DNA of 64,000 nucleotides from Hanleya hanleyi (taxonomy: Eukaryota > Mollusca > Polyplacophora > Lepidopleurida > Hanleyidae): NCBI GenBank assembly GCA_036873755.1, contig JAVTVY010016154.1:1-64000 (forward strand), given 5' to 3'. The position numbers and the translations under genes are program-made. This document shows positions 21,115-33,419 of this stretch, piece by piece. The notes under the pieces are model-generated. The model saw nothing but the letters and a program-made list of their open reading frames with translations, did not search any database and had not been told where the DNA came from. Each line of letters opens with the position of its first letter. Positions within the stretch are counted from its first letter, which is position 1.

Positions 21115-22982
21115 TAACAACTAGCTCAACTCTGACCCAGTGATCCAAGAGAATAGCTCAACTCTGACTCAGTGATTCAAGAGAATAGCTCAACTCTGAC
21201 CCAGTGATCCAAGAGAATAGCCCAACTCTGACCCAGTGATCCAAGAGAATAGCTCAACTCTGACCCAGTGATCCAAGAAAATGGCTCAACTCTGACCCAG
21301 TGATCCAAGAGGATAGCTCAACTCTGACTCAGTGATCCAAGAGAATAGGCCAACTCTGACCCAGTGATCCAAGAGAATAGGCCAACTGTGCCTCGGTGAT
21401 CCAAGAGAATAGCTCAACTCTGAACCAGTGATCTAAGAGAATAGCTCAACTCTGACCCAGTGATCCAAGAGAATAGGCCAACTCTGATCCAGTGATCCAA
21501 GACAATAGCTCAACTCTGACCCAGTGGTCCAAGAGAATAGCTCAACTCTGACCCAGTGATCCAAGAAAATAGGCCAACTCTGACCCAGTGATCCAAGAGA
21601 ATAGCTCAACTCTAACCCAGTAATCCAAGAGCATAGCTCAGCTCTGACCCAGTGGTCCAAGAGAACAGGCCAACTCTGACCCAGTGATCCAAGAAAATAG
21701 CTCAACTCTGATCCAGTGATCCAAGAGAATAGCTCAACTCTGACCCAGTGATCCAAGAGAATAGCTCGACTCTGATCCAATGATCCAAGAGAATAGCTCG
21801 ACTCTGACCCAGTGATCCAAGAGAACAGGCCAACTCTGACCCAGTGATCCAAGGGAATAGCTCAACTCTGACCCAGTTATCCAAAAGAATAGCTCAACTC
21901 TGACCCAGTGATCCAAGAGAATAGCTCAACTCTGACCCAGTGATCCAAGAGAATAGGCCAACTCTGACCCAGTGATCCAAGAGAATAGCTCAACTCTGAT
22001 CCAGTGATCCAAGAGAATAGCTCAACTCGGACCCAGTGATCCAAGAGAATAGCTCAACTCTGACCCAGCGCTCCAAGAGAATAGGCCAACTCTGACCCAG
22101 TGATCCAAGAGAATAGCTCAACTCTGACCCAGTGATCCAAAAGAGTAGCTCAACTCTGACCCAGTGATCCAAGAGAACAGGCCAACTCTGACCCAGTGAT
22201 CCAAGAGAATAGCTCAACTCTGACAGAGTGATCCAAAAGAATAGCTCAACTCTGACCCAGTGATCCAAGAGAATAGCTCAACTCTGACCCAGTGATCCAA
22301 GACAATAGGCCAACTCTGACCCAGTGATCCAAGAGAATAGCTCAACTCTGATCCAGTGATCCAAGAGAATAGCTCAACTCGGACCCAGTGATCCAAGAGA
22401 ATGGCTCAACTCTGACCCAGTGCTCCAAGAGAATAGGCCAAATCTGAGCCAGTGATCCAAGAGAATAGCTCAACTCTGACCCAGTGATCCAAGCGAATAG
22501 TTCAACTCTGACCCAGTGATCCAAAAGAGTAGCTCAACTCTGACCCAGTGATCCAAGAGAATAGCTCAACTCTGACCCAGTGATCCAAGCGAATAGTTCA
22601 ACTCTGACCCAGTGATCTAAGAGAATAGCTCAACTCTGACCCAGTGATCCAAGAGAATAGCTCGACTCTGATCCAACGATCCAAGAGAATAGCTCAACTC
22701 TGACCCAGTGATCCAAGAGAACAGGCCAACTCTGACCCAGTGATCCAAGAGAATAGCTCAACTCTGACCCAGTGATCCAAAAGAGTAGCTCAACTCTGAC
22801 CCAGTGATCCAAGAGAATAGCTCAACTCTGACCCAGTGATCCAAGCGAATAGTTCAACTCTGACCCAGTGATCCAAAAGAGTAGCTCAACTCTGACCCAG
22901 TGATCCAAGAGAATAGCTCAACTCTGACCCAGTGATCCAAGAGAATAGCTCAACTCTGACCCACTGATCCAAAAGAATAGAC
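21115..22982. repeat. 32-bp satellite, about 58 copies, with 11-mer higher-order repeat
   Basis: The unit is AGCTCAACTCTGACCCAGTG plus 'atccaagagaat'. Variant units recur at exactly 352 bp (11 x 32): the 'ctgatcc/ctcggaccc' pair at 21987 and 22339, and 'aagcgaatagttc' at 22491 and 22843. The minus strand is largely free of stops in all frames because of the unit sequence, which creates ORFs rich in DHWVRVELFSWITGSELSYS. These are not likely genes. Confidence 0.92.
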
Positions 22983-23405
22983 CAACGCCTGGCTTTCAAG
23001 AGGCTTCTGCACTTTGACAACTAGATGTGTATATCTAAGTAAGTTAAGCGGGCCTGAGCATATTCAATCTAAAGTTATGGTAGTAATTAACAACCACATG
23101 GTGAAGAATGAAGAATTGACACATTTTGACCTGATTTTCAATAGGCTTCTGCTATGGAACAATATGTATGCGTGATTTAATTTTGGGGCTCCAAGGCATA
23201 TCCATTCTTGAAATATGCTGCTAACGAAAAAACGGTGACGGACGAACGTGCACGAAGACGACACTACCCCAAGGCCAGATAGAGAGAGGGGTAAAAACCC
23301 GATATGATAAACGGTGGAGCATAGAAAATAATAAGCTCCATATAACCGGAGCAAATTACTCGACCTGGTAAACATTTGTCACCCCCTCCCACAAAGGCAG
23401 ATGTT
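22983..23405. other. No feature recognised
   Basis: Contains a 103-residue minus-strand ORF (23064-23375) without recognised motifs. Confidence 0.35.
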
Positions 23406-23409
23406 AGGT

Positions 23410-23463
23410 GAAAGGGGAGGAGGGGGGGGGCGGGGGGTATGTCCGGACCTCCCCCCGCCCCAT
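23410..23463. other. G-rich tract with hairpin and quadruplex potential
   Basis: Runs of G (aggggaggaggggggggg, cggggggt) are followed by GTCCGGAC and then CCTCCCCCCGCCCC, so the tract can form either a strong G/C hairpin or a G-quadruplex. Confidence 0.6.
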
Positions 23464-23739
23464 GGAACCCGCATTTCTTTTTCTTTTTGGGGGATCAGCG
23501 AACCCTGGGATTCCACGTGGAAATAATGTCTTATCATATGTAAAATAAACGAATGTGGATTATGTAATTAGAGTATCTATAGGTGTATTAAACAGACCAT
23601 CTATTCATATGGTTTGTGAGCGTACTATTTAAATTGGAGATTCAGTTTCTACCGGTACCTAAAATCAGATATTATCGCCGCGAGCTCACCACGTGTCGTG
23701 GTGTGTTAAAGCACCACGTGTCGCGGTATGTTGTAGGCT

Positions 23740-24240
23740 TGTTTTGTATGTTGTGTTGAACCCAACGGAGTCAGGCATAAGGTGTGATATTTTTCAACAT
23801 CGATACCTGCTTATGCAAACTGAAAATAGAACCATAAATCTGCATGCATTATGTTCTGATTATTTCCGGGAAAATGCGTAGAACGCATCCGGCGGCACCT
23901 GGACACTCGCCTATTGGGCTGTAAGGATTGGCTTATTTTAGCTTTGTGTAAATTAATCGTATCGGTATTTTTCCCTAATGTTACATGACGTTAAGGTCAT
24001 TGTTTTGTACACGTAGAATGTGTTAAATATTGTCAGAAAGTCAAATGGATTCAGGCATGAGGTGTGATTTTTGCAAAGTAACGTGAAATAGAACCGTAAA
24101 TCTGCATACATTATGTTCAGATTTATTTGCGGGAAAACGCTTGGAACGCATCGCCGGCGATCTAGGACCTCTGATCTCCCGAGGCATAGGCGGCCCTGGA
24201 CCCTCGCCCGTTGGGCTTAGTCGAACTCCCCCCTCCCGGC
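23740..24240 (+). repeat. Diverged direct duplication
   Basis: Block one (23760-23925) and block two (24040-24220) share 'tcaggcat-aggtgtgat', 'aaatagaacc-taaatctgca', 'attatgttc' and 'gaacgcatc'. Both end in a GGAC-CTCGCC-TTGGGCT segment. Function is unknown. Confidence 0.65.
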
Positions 24241-25080
24241 CTTCCTATGAATTTTCGCTGGATCCGCTCTTGTCCACGACACAAACCTTTCTCATTACAT
24301 GAATTTCATTGCGACACACAACTTGCTGTACGACCAGTATTTGAATATTTAGATATTATAATGAGCGCAAAAAAAACAACGAGGAAATCAAACAATAGAA
24401 GGTAGCGAGTGTTTGGTTCCCACAAATCAGAATTTAGAACCTTGTTTATACGGGATAAATAGAGATATCTATGTCGGGTGAACCGGTTCACGATAAAATA
24501 AAGCTGTGTAAATTTCCGCGAAAGCCATAGATTAGTTTTGTTGGACGACATGATCGCCAGCTTGTAATTCACGACTCAACGCATGGCTTGCCGACCCACA
24601 CCACACATTTGACACGGAAACAGAGTGTTTCGGTTTCCACATTCCACATTCGGTTTCCACATTAAACACCTCAACAAAAGTAAGCAAAATGTAGCTTCAT
24701 ATTTTCCAAGATATTTCCTTGATTGCCATGAAATTTCTTACACATCATCGGACTGAACAAGCTGATATTGAGTAACAGGATTATTCCGTAGTTTGTCTCA
24801 TGTCTGAATGCGCACGCGCAAAGTTCAAGTCGGGTGCATTTTAAAAGTTTACAAGAACAAATTTATCACGATTTTTCGCAGGCATACGGCCACGCAAACA
24901 CAAGATTAACACGTAGCCACAACTGTTCGGGTGATCCGATGTTGCGGTAAATGCGTTGTTGCACTCGCCTTGTCAACACAAGGCGAGCTTGACAGTGTCG
25001 AGGTGAATACCATTTTTGACTGATGAACTTGTTAATATAGTTCCAGCCTCCCTGGCTGACAAATTTCTCATATGAATTGT
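24241..25080. other. Unique stretch with a perfect 10-bp hairpin at 24964-24987
   Basis: CTCGCCTTGT-caac-ACAAGGCGAG is an uninterrupted stem with a 4-base loop. Nothing else is recognised. Confidence 0.45.
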
Positions 25081-25086
25081 TTAAAG

Positions 25087-25260
25087 GAAGGTGTAAATTG
25101 AATTTTAAATTGGAATTTAAATTTTAAATTATAATATAAAACATCAACTGTTAAACTTAAAAGTTCACATTCAAATTTCAACTTTAAAATTTCAATATCA
25201 ATTCGAATTTAAAATTCATGCAAGATCAAACTATTTCAATGAAAATTTCAAGTTGATATG
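25087..25260. repeat. AT-rich GAATTTTAAATT palindromic tract
   Basis: Repeated self-complementary words (GAATTTTAAATT, AATTTAAATTTTAAATT, TTTAAAATTTC) across about 170 bp. It could melt or fold easily. No gene is seen. Confidence 0.5.
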
Positions 25261-25627
25261 ATGATGTTCCAAAACTAATGCCACTCATGGGGACGGATTT
25301 CCTTTAACCTGATTTATTGTGCAGCAGACCCTTTTCACGATGCATTTCTTTCATAATGAAATTAACGTTTTTGATTGATTGTTTATTCATCATTCAATTA
25401 AATAATATGTACATAGAATAGAACAGAGATAGAATGACGGGAATAAAACCCCAGGGGGGGGGGGGGCTTGTATCCCAAGAATACTTGTAATAGCAGTAGT
25501 ATTGATTTGGCATGAAGTGCTGACTTATGAGCATAATCATAAACATGTATGTACAGTGGTCGATTACTAGTCAAAGAATAATTGTCTCAGAATATATCAC
25601 CATACTGCCGTGCGATCACCATATTTG

Positions 25628-26509
25628 GGCAAATCCTTCATGTAAGACACATACAACATGTGACTACATGTGGGGAACCATTCAACCAAGGAGTGAAAAG
25701 GGCCAAGTACACTTGACCTGGTAAGTGGTTAATGGACTTAAGTGTAAGTCACGAACTGATTTCTGAGATTAACATTAACAAAGGATCTACTGCAAGTTGT
25801 ATTGTCAGTCTTTTGTCCAGTACCGTATATTACCTTTTCATTGCGAGGTACACTCTAAAGTCTTACCGGAAATGTTGTCCGTGCTCAAAATGGTCTCGTG
25901 TTAGAATACTGGGAATATATAATCTGGTCCAGCTATTTATACCGAGCACGTCCAGTTGTAAGTCTAGCACACTACGGCCATGTAGTTCATGTTACATAAT
26001 GAATGGATTATCTCTGGTCCAGCTATTTATACCGGGCATGTCCAGTTGTAAGTCTAGCTCACTACGGCCATGTAGTTCATGTTACATAATGAATGGATTC
26101 TCTCCGGTCCAGCTATTTATCCCGGGCACGTCCAGTAGTAAGTCTAGCTCACTACAGCCATGTAGTTCATGTTACATAATGAATGGATTCTCTCAACTTT
26201 TATCATTTTATCATAGGCAACACGAATTTGGAATTGTTTATCATTCTCATTGTTTAAGTCCCGTTTGAAACACATATTCTGTCCATCCTGAATCTGGCTA
26301 TTATCAATCAAAACCAAAGACTATCTGATGGTAAATTCACAATTATGTTTTGAATGTTCCTCGACTCAAATATGGGCAGACCCGTCATGTAAGACAACTT
26401 CAATCGGCAACACTTTGCGTGCAATATACTTGGCCCTTTTCACTCCTTGGTTGAATGGTTCCCCACATGTAGTCACCTATTGTATGTGTCTTACATGACG
26501 GATTTGCCC
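25628..26509. mobile_element. 882-bp composite element: 83-bp inverted repeats around a triplicated 90-bp unit
   Basis: The left arm (25628-25710, with AAGGAGTGAAAAGGGCCAAG) is repeated inverted at 26425-26509. Inside, a 90-bp unit starting 'ctggtccagctatttatacc' occurs three times (25924, 26014, 26104). A partial direct copy of the arm lies at 26361-26392. One ORF (25732-26268) crosses all three units, since 90 is a multiple of three. Confidence 0.75.
25732..26268 (+). CDS. Possible 178-residue ORF with three 30-residue repeats
   Basis: The frame stays open through three 90-bp repeats coding for LVQLFIPGMSSCKSSSLRPC followed by SSCYIMNGFS. Cys- and Ser-rich units with a hydrophobic LFIP stretch are seen; no family is recognised. 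Because the period is a multiple of three, an open frame can arise without selection. Substitutions between units (for example Thr/Met, Cys/Ser) show no clear bias by eye. I regard translation as unlikely. Confidence 0.2.
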   Translation: MDLSVSHELISEININKGSTASCIVSLLSSTVYYLFIARYTLKSYRKCCPCSKWSRVRILGIYNLVQLFIPSTSSCKSSTLRPCSSCYIMNGLSLVQLFIPGMSSCKSSSLRPCSSCYIMNGFSPVQLFIPGTSSSKSSSLQPCSSCYIMNGFSQLLSFYHRQHEFGIVYHSHCLSPV

Positions 26510-26515
26510 GGTCAA

Positions 26516-26808
26516 GGCGATCCCGCTCTCTGAACTGGAGGTAAAAAAGGTCGTTTTTCACTCAATAACTTTTGATTCCTTCTTAATCATTGCTTCAGAA
26601 CTTAGGCGCGTTAATTTATCTATTGTTCGATGTCCTAAACTTAATTTGCCATTTGAAGAACCAGCCAATTCATCTTTTTGCTACCATTTGATGCGGATAA
26701 TTATGCCTGTGTGCGCCTGAAGAAGAATCTCCTGAATTCATTATATGGCCTGATTTATTGAGCAAAAACGACCTTTTTATCTCCATTTTAGACAGCGGGA
26801 TTGCCCTG
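26516..26808. mobile_element. MITE B, copy 1 (~293 bp, ~50-bp TIR)
   Basis: The left end GGCGATCCCGCTCTCTGAAC continues through 'aaaaaggtcgtttttcactcaataa'. The right end is its inverted counterpart ('ttattgagcaaaaacgacc', 'ctccattttagacagcggga'). A second copy is at 38813-39150. No ORF of its own is convincing. Confidence 0.8.
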
Positions 26809-26809
26809 C

Positions 26810-27445
26810 TTACAGCCGTAAATACCTCTGACTGACAGAACAGTCCAATAGTCCAGATCTCTGTGAATTTTTCAGTGCTAGATACACAGCTGGTTACCAT
26901 ACCACTCGGCTTCGGTGTGGTCTTAAATAGAGGACAGCCAGCGGAAAGACGAGACGAAGGATAGTATATGCACGAGCTTATCCACAATTAATTCATCTGG
27001 GGGTTTCTATCCAATCAAGACAATGCATCTAAGCTTTTGTTCTCGAAATAATCTTGAGTAACGCCAAACACATGGTATGAGATGCAAAATGTATCTCATT
27101 TCGTTAACACTGACCTGGCCATACTCTATCCTCAATGCGCATGCGTAGGTTTAATTAGCTCAGGTGGGACCGTTCTCTTTAATTTTCGATCAGGGCCTCA
27201 GATCCCTCATTTAATCAGCTTCACCGACGCCGTTTGCCACAGACATCAGAGTCCCTGTTCAACCTGACCAGTCGACTACGCCGCGGCAATTTCTACTCGC
27301 CACAAATATCACACACGCACATTGTAATGTTTGTGGCGAGCAAATAATTTTCGAAGAGTGTCGACTCGTGACTTTCGACGGTCTCCCCTAAAGCTAACAA
27401 AAAACAGTCAGTCATTCTTATGAAAAATGAGGTAAGATAGATTCA
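26810..27445. other. No feature recognised
   Basis: Unique sequence; short ORFs only. Confidence 0.4.
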
Positions 27446-27449
27446 AATG

Positions 27450-27736
27450 TTACTGCAAACCACAATTATGGGTCCTGAATACTACGATTATGGGCTCTGA
27501 AACTGTAATGATGTCTTCTGGAAACTACTACAGCTATGGGCTCTGGAAAATGGAATCATGGGCAATAAAACTTAAACTTTCGGCCCTGAAAACTATCATT
27601 ATTGGGTCCGAAAAGTACAGACATGGGCTCTGAAAACTAAAACCATGAGCTCATAAACCTACAATTACGTGCTCCGAGAACTACGTATGGGCTATGAAAA
27701 CTACAATTATGCATCCTAAAACTACAATTATGGTTG
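27450..27736 (+). repeat. ~27-bp degenerate tandem repeat
   Basis: About eleven units of the form 'aaactacaattatgggctctg'. Copies are diverged and vary in length. Confidence 0.75.
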
Positions 27737-27865
27737 ACACCGAAATTCTTTTAGGAACGACGGCTGCATATTGAATGTCGGATTTTACCCTTGCTATTCC
27801 ACGGCTCATTCTCGCGCCACACGAGAGTTTAGCGAACCACAAACTTGCCAATACATTTTTAAAGG

Positions 27866-28115
27866 AAATGAATGTGGTATGTGATTGGCTGACCCAAGCA
27901 GATCGTCAACCCTCCACTAGATGTTGAATGTGATTGGTTGATCAAAGCAGATCAACAATTCTGCCCTAGATGTGGAATGTGATTGGCTGACTCAAGCAGA
28001 TCGCCAACTCTGTACTAGATGTGCAAAATGATTGACTGACCCAAGCAGAACTCCATCTCTGCACTAGATGTGGAATTTGTCTGGCTGACGCAAGCTGATC
28101 GCCGAACTCTACACC
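27866..28115 (+). repeat. 49-bp tandem repeat carrying CCAAT boxes, 5 copies
   Basis: The period is exactly 49 bp in the first copies (27882, 27931, 27980). Most units contain TGATTGGCTGAC, the reverse of an NF-Y-type CCAAT box, followed by 'ccaagcagatcgccaactct'. Confidence 0.85.
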
Positions 28116-30197
28116 AGAGCTATAACTTTGACACGCAAATGCTATTTGCATTGTAGCCCGTGCTGTTTACTCAAAGCCCATAAATTGCCTGACTTATAAA
28201 TCGCCTGGCGCTCTATGCAAATTACCTGGCAAATAGAATACAACTGTTCATTGGTTGAGCCATAAGAGTGCCACCTGATGAATATGCATAAACCAAGAGC
28301 TTTTGAATGGGCAATTTTTGTCTACAATCCTCGCCTTCTCCGTACAACGGATAGTATCCTCCTTTGATTGGTCAACGCCTTCGACCTCTTCTGGGTCAAT
28401 TTCAAATCAACCAATTGGGTTTTAGAGAAACAACAGTGCATCACGGGATAGCTTCCACTTTTAAAAGATTTGATTGGTCTTTCAACTTTTCAAACGGAAA
28501 TCCGGCATTTTCATTGACCAGTGGAGGGAATTGGAAGAAAATCCATCCAATTATAGAGTTTGTGTAAAGGTTCATTAAACGAGCTTCTTTCTGTTACAAA
28601 TTTTAACTAAAGCCATTGTTCATTGTTTAGATCAGCAAAGGCGGAAATTCGCTTAAGCAGAGGTATTGCGGTCTGTAATAGTTTTAAAAGAAGAACATTA
28701 TGAGCATTTTTAAAAGTTGGACACAACCCGCTGAAAATTGTGCTAGTCCAATTCCAATAGTAGGATAGTGATAGGCCTACATACATATAATCTGAATGTC
28801 TGGTAGGTCAGGTCATCGGGTACATTTTGACGAGTGTACCGACAGTGAGGACAGAGATAGAGGCTGTAATGTCACGCCCGTATATATGATAACGGATTAA
28901 CTACTACGAAGTTATCGTTAGAATATGAGCCTGGTAATTCTGTGTTAGGAGTACTAAAACCCGAGTAAACGAACATAAACCTTGTCCCGCAATAATCTCC
29001 CTAAGCTGTTACCGCGGTTACCCTTGATGAGCCGATATCCGCTCATACATCGGCGAGTCCACTACACCCTTACTGTCCGCTGTACGCGTATCCTGCAATC
29101 TGCGCGTGAAGTGAACTCGATGAATCCTATTCTACATGTAGGGCGTGAAATGGACTCGATGAATTTCTGCAGGCTCCATGATTCATGGGAGTGAAAGAGA
29201 GAGAGAGACAGTACTTAACAAATCGATTTCTCTCAGATAATTTAAAATCAAATCTTCTCTCAACGACTAAAAAGTGAAACGCCGGATACCGAAACACGAA
29301 AATTATACGCCTCCTACTAATGTGTGACAGGCATGGGCTACCATTTTGTTTTAAATCCAGTCAGAATCCTGCCTGGATTCACCGCTTTTTCGCAGTTGTC
29401 GTGTTCCACGTGAGAGTGGATAAATCGCATTCGTGGTGGAATAAAAACCGCTTACATTAACTGACAAATGATCCAGGGATGTTATGTTATGACGAATGGC
29501 TGAACTGTGTCGCATAGCGGTTACGCAATCTTGATCTGTATGGGAACCCAATGGGTCATCGGAAACCCTTCTTTTAACATGTATCTGGATGTGCTTAACC
29601 TGCATAGGTTGCTTCGACAAAAGCTATGGTAACCCAAATAGGTTACCATGGAAAATAGACTGAAAATAGACTGAAATTCTGAATTACCGTGTGGGTGGTC
29701 CCGAACTCGTGTGGAAAAAAGGCAGTTCCTTCGACCAGATCAGTTTAATTCATGGGCAGTGTTGTCGTGGTACACATAGTGAATACCGTCTGTTAGGATT
29801 GACATTAATTTGATGTGTTGCCTCGTTCATCAAATAATGCACGGCCATTGTCTAGGCCGAGTTGACCCCATCAGGTCGGAGGAATTGCCCTTCTTTCTGC
29901 CATGCAACTTCGGGAACATGCACTATCACGTTCCGAATCCCAGTTATACAGCTATTTTGATCGGTTGCTTCTTTCTTAGTCTATATTTTACAGTGAGTCA
30001 CCGATGGAACTAGTTATGCCCAAGAACCGCTCGATGTACATATTACTGTGTTAAAATAGGACGTCGTGAGTTGTAAATACATTCACACACGTAAATGCAA
30101 TATTTTACTGTTTATTTCTATAATCTGTTTCCGGTCGTATAATATGACTATACTATACCATGCCCCTCATCCTGACCTGTTCGCCCACGAGGAGGGC
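28116..30197. other. Unique stretch
   Basis: Further ATTGG words occur to about 28480. A short duplication ('gcgtgaa-tg-actcgatgaat') lies at 29103-29166 and a perfect ATGGTAACC / GGTTACCAT inverted pair at about 29625-29649. No gene is recognised; the ORFs here are under 90 residues. Confidence 0.4.
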
Positions 30198-30199
30198 CT

Positions 30200-30259
30200 A
30201 TGTCTCCGCTAGTATATATTTAAATACCACGTCTCCGCTAGTATATATTTAAATACCAT
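30200..30259 (+). repeat. 30-bp direct duplication
   Basis: 'cgtctccgctagtatatatt' plus 'taaatacca' occurs twice in tandem. Confidence 0.8.
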
Positions 30260-31811
30260 AACGCTCTAAAATATTGTATAATTTTCATAAATAATTAGCA
30301 ATGGAATGGGCCCACTTCATTTGCTTATACTTTCATCATGCTTTACCGATATTCTGAATAATATCATGACAACCCCCTTGTCCCCATCGCCACACGATTT
30401 CCCACATTCAACCCAGATACTGGCACAGACCCACCACTCGGGAGCCTCACCCAGCAATTTCTATCGCCAACATTTCTGAATCACAATTCGAGCAAACCAC
30501 GTGGTTGACCCGCGGACAAAGCCGATACACCAGCTGTTTCGCCTCGGACAAGTTCAACCGGCAAGTTTAACTGAATGTTACAGCAATATGTACGCAGTAT
30601 ACACATGATGTAGTAAAGCCGGAAAACACTGAAAGGCTGATCGTGTTTCAATGAGACGTTTTCACAGCGACTTCCCCTCGCTAACATATGGCAATAAATT
30701 GTCCCTATATTTGCGATTGTTTACTTTTATCATAGAGCCTAAAATGAGATTTTAGGCTTCATGCTTTCATGAATAAGGTGGTCTGTATATGTCTGAAAAT
30801 CGGGGCTGGGTTTAAATTTCGGTGATATGGCCGAGTTTATTGTCTATGACGATGGTGGGACAACTCGGCCGACATTGGGAGGGTTTCATTTGCATGGGGA
30901 GGGGGTGGGGTATAGAGATTGTGATAATCGGCAGTTTCGACTTAGACCTATATCATGTATGAAACACTCAACCGGCTAGCGATATCAAGATTCAAATTAC
31001 CATATGTTATATCTCATATATACTATATTCCCCATGTCATAAATTATACACAGGCGGGAGTAAAGTATAGCAAAATCAAAAAAGTTTAACTTGCCTGTTA
31101 TACACGACTGTTGTACAGTAATACTGAACTTAATATGCATCTTTCAAATTTGAGGTACAATAAATGGTCCTGTCCAGGTTCCCATGCCCTCCTATGTTCG
31201 TTGCAGTGTTCGTCTACAGCGACGTCAGTATATTCCAAGACCATCCCATTATGACGGTTTGGGGACAAGGTTCATGCCAAGCCGCGAGGTACTCAGATCG
31301 CGGACCGCGATGTAGAGGGTCCGACTTGAATAATTCCCACTCTGTTATTCCGCCTGTTTCGGACAAGCCCTCGTGATTACTGTAAGACCAGGTATACAGT
31401 ATCCTATAGTTTAGTTGACCCGTGCCGGTAATCACACAACTAGGGATGAATTACTATACGGCCTAACTGTAAACATCCCTGTGTGCGACAGACAGACAAC
31501 AAAGACCCGGCCTCAATCTTGGAGTATTCAATCGGCGGTAAGGTCTACCCTGCTTCGGCCTGCCAGAGGTGGGCCGGGATGAAGGGAGTGGCGTTGACTG
31601 GACGACTCAATCTAGAACTGCTAAACAAATCACAGTGTTATACTTTGATACTGGTAGCAACTTTCACAACTTGAAGTCTGGGTCAGAATTTGAATTTATT
31701 CTGCAAAATAGTCAATTTCGAAATGTTTCCGTGTTCATTTTTTTTTTAATAACGCTTGGTAAACTTCCTTGATAATGTTATCCTTCATTGAATGATAAAT
31801 ACCTCCATCTT
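30260..31811. other. No feature recognised
   Basis: Unique sequence, short ORFs only, with a G-rich patch near 30896-30914. Confidence 0.4.
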
Positions 31812-31873
31812 GAACCGGAAGTTCACGGTGAGAACCGGAAGTTCACGGTGAGAACCGGAAGTTCACTGTGAGA
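31812..31873 (+). promoter_or_regulatory. Three tandem 20-bp units each with an ETS-type site
   Basis: GAACCGGAAGTTCACGGTGA is repeated three times. Each unit holds ACCGGAAGT, a full ETS-family consensus. Factor binding is an inference. Confidence 0.55.
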
Positions 31874-32121
31874 AGAACAACTACACGTGGGGACACCTTT
31901 CAGCCCGCATTTTCCACAGAACAGATTCTTGAATCAGAAATGCTCTGCATTAATATACAAGAGTTCCGATGCTCTATCTTACTATATAATGTGACTACAC
32001 CAGTCGTTCAACACATTTTGTCAAAAATTCGAGTCCATATCAATCTGAACCGGCGCTGGAGCAGACGACAATCCGGGCAGGTTTTAACAGACGATCCGGG
32101 CAGGTGTTAAACTGACGATAG

Positions 32122-32320
32122 AACCGGACAGGTGTTTTGACCACGAAGTCTAACAAATATGTCAGTTAGTGCATTCAGAGAATAAGAAATATGGAGGGCG
32201 TTCCAATTGAGACTGATATCAGTGTGTTGACCATGAAGTCTAACAAATATGTCATTTAGTGCATTCGGAGAATAGAACAAGAAATATGGAGGGCGTTCCA
32301 GTATAGTAACTGATATCATA
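32122..32320 (+). repeat. ~98-bp tandem duplication
   Basis: Two adjacent copies share 'gaagtctaacaaatatgtca', 'ttagtgcattc-gagaata' and 'gaaatatggagggcgttcca'. They differ by a few substitutions and small indels. Confidence 0.8.
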
Positions 32321-33419
32321 GACCATAGTCGTGAAATATATAAAAGATCCATGAACAATCAATATGTATGTGCTCGAATGAAATTTATATTATTTATTCT
32401 ATGTGTAAGTCTCGGTTTCGAAGTCGTGGGGCGTATCTGCATTTAGTACTATGTCACATCGTCTGTCAATGTCGCACAGTTTAATAGAAGCGGCTTGCTT
32501 ATATTACTAGCACATATCACGCAAATATGAAATTTCAAAATCGGGGCAATTGATCTATTGACGCACAGCCTACGCATGCTACGTTTCGGGTCGAGATAAC
32601 TTGAAGTTATCATGCACTGAAGGTGTACAGTTTCTAGACTTATGACGGAGGCACACATAGGACCGTGAACTTATATATCAAAATACTGTCCCGGCTCGTG
32701 TCCTTAAAAAAACACCATAATAAAATGTTCCCACCTCGGAAATTGGGAAATGTAATTTAAGTAATCTGGCCTACTTCCCAGTTTACTACAGATCATTGGC
32801 ACGATGCAGCTCAATGGTATAGTATAATAATATTTGATAGGTCATTCACTGAGTTGCGACCCACTTGTGTAGCTCCATTCACAGCCTGACCATACACGAG
32901 TACACATTCCCCGCCCGTCATCACTTGGGTTAGAGCGGGAAGGGCGCTTTGTTGACCCGTTGTTTACTCATCAGTTCCGCCAAAATGATACGGCCAGACA
33001 AGGTATAATGGCGGGCAGATGTTCGTTATTATTTACAGATCGTTCTACTTTCGTGTCGACTCTCTCCATCTGTCCCCAGACTGGCTGGCTATGTTGTACT
33101 TGCGATTCACCATCAACAAGGTCGGCAAGTAGCTTTAATGCGGTTCAAGAGTATATGATACAATCGGCGCGTTTCTCAAGTACGTCCGTTAAAATACCGG
33201 TACCACACTCAATTATTCCAAGCAGTTTGTTCAATTTTACTCAATTTACCACATTATTCCATATTTACTACCATATTAACATGATTTTGAAAAGTTTAAT
33301 TTTGATGGATATAACTGACATTCAATTCTATCGCTCAGAAAACAAAAGACAAAAAGTGGGATATAGTCCGGTACACCCTCCCCGGTCCCCCACACTTTGA
33401 CAGCATACTCTCTAACATA
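32321..33419. other. Unique stretch with a 146-residue ORF of unknown nature
   Basis: The plus ORF at 32960-33400 shows no motif, signal peptide or family resemblance. Base composition does not differ from its surroundings. I do not call it a gene. Confidence 0.3.

Noticed and set aside
21433..22812. Many 60-139-residue ORFs on the minus strand
   Set aside because: They come from the 32-bp satellite. The unit has no stop in any minus frame, so open frames are automatic; residues repeat with the satellite period.
24964..24987. Stem-loop resembling a bacterial terminator
   Set aside because: No following T run, and the window is eukaryotic; kept only as a hairpin note.
32960..33400. 146-residue ORF
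   Set aside because: No motif, no conservation visible, composition equal to surroundings; a chance ORF of this size is expected in 64 kb.
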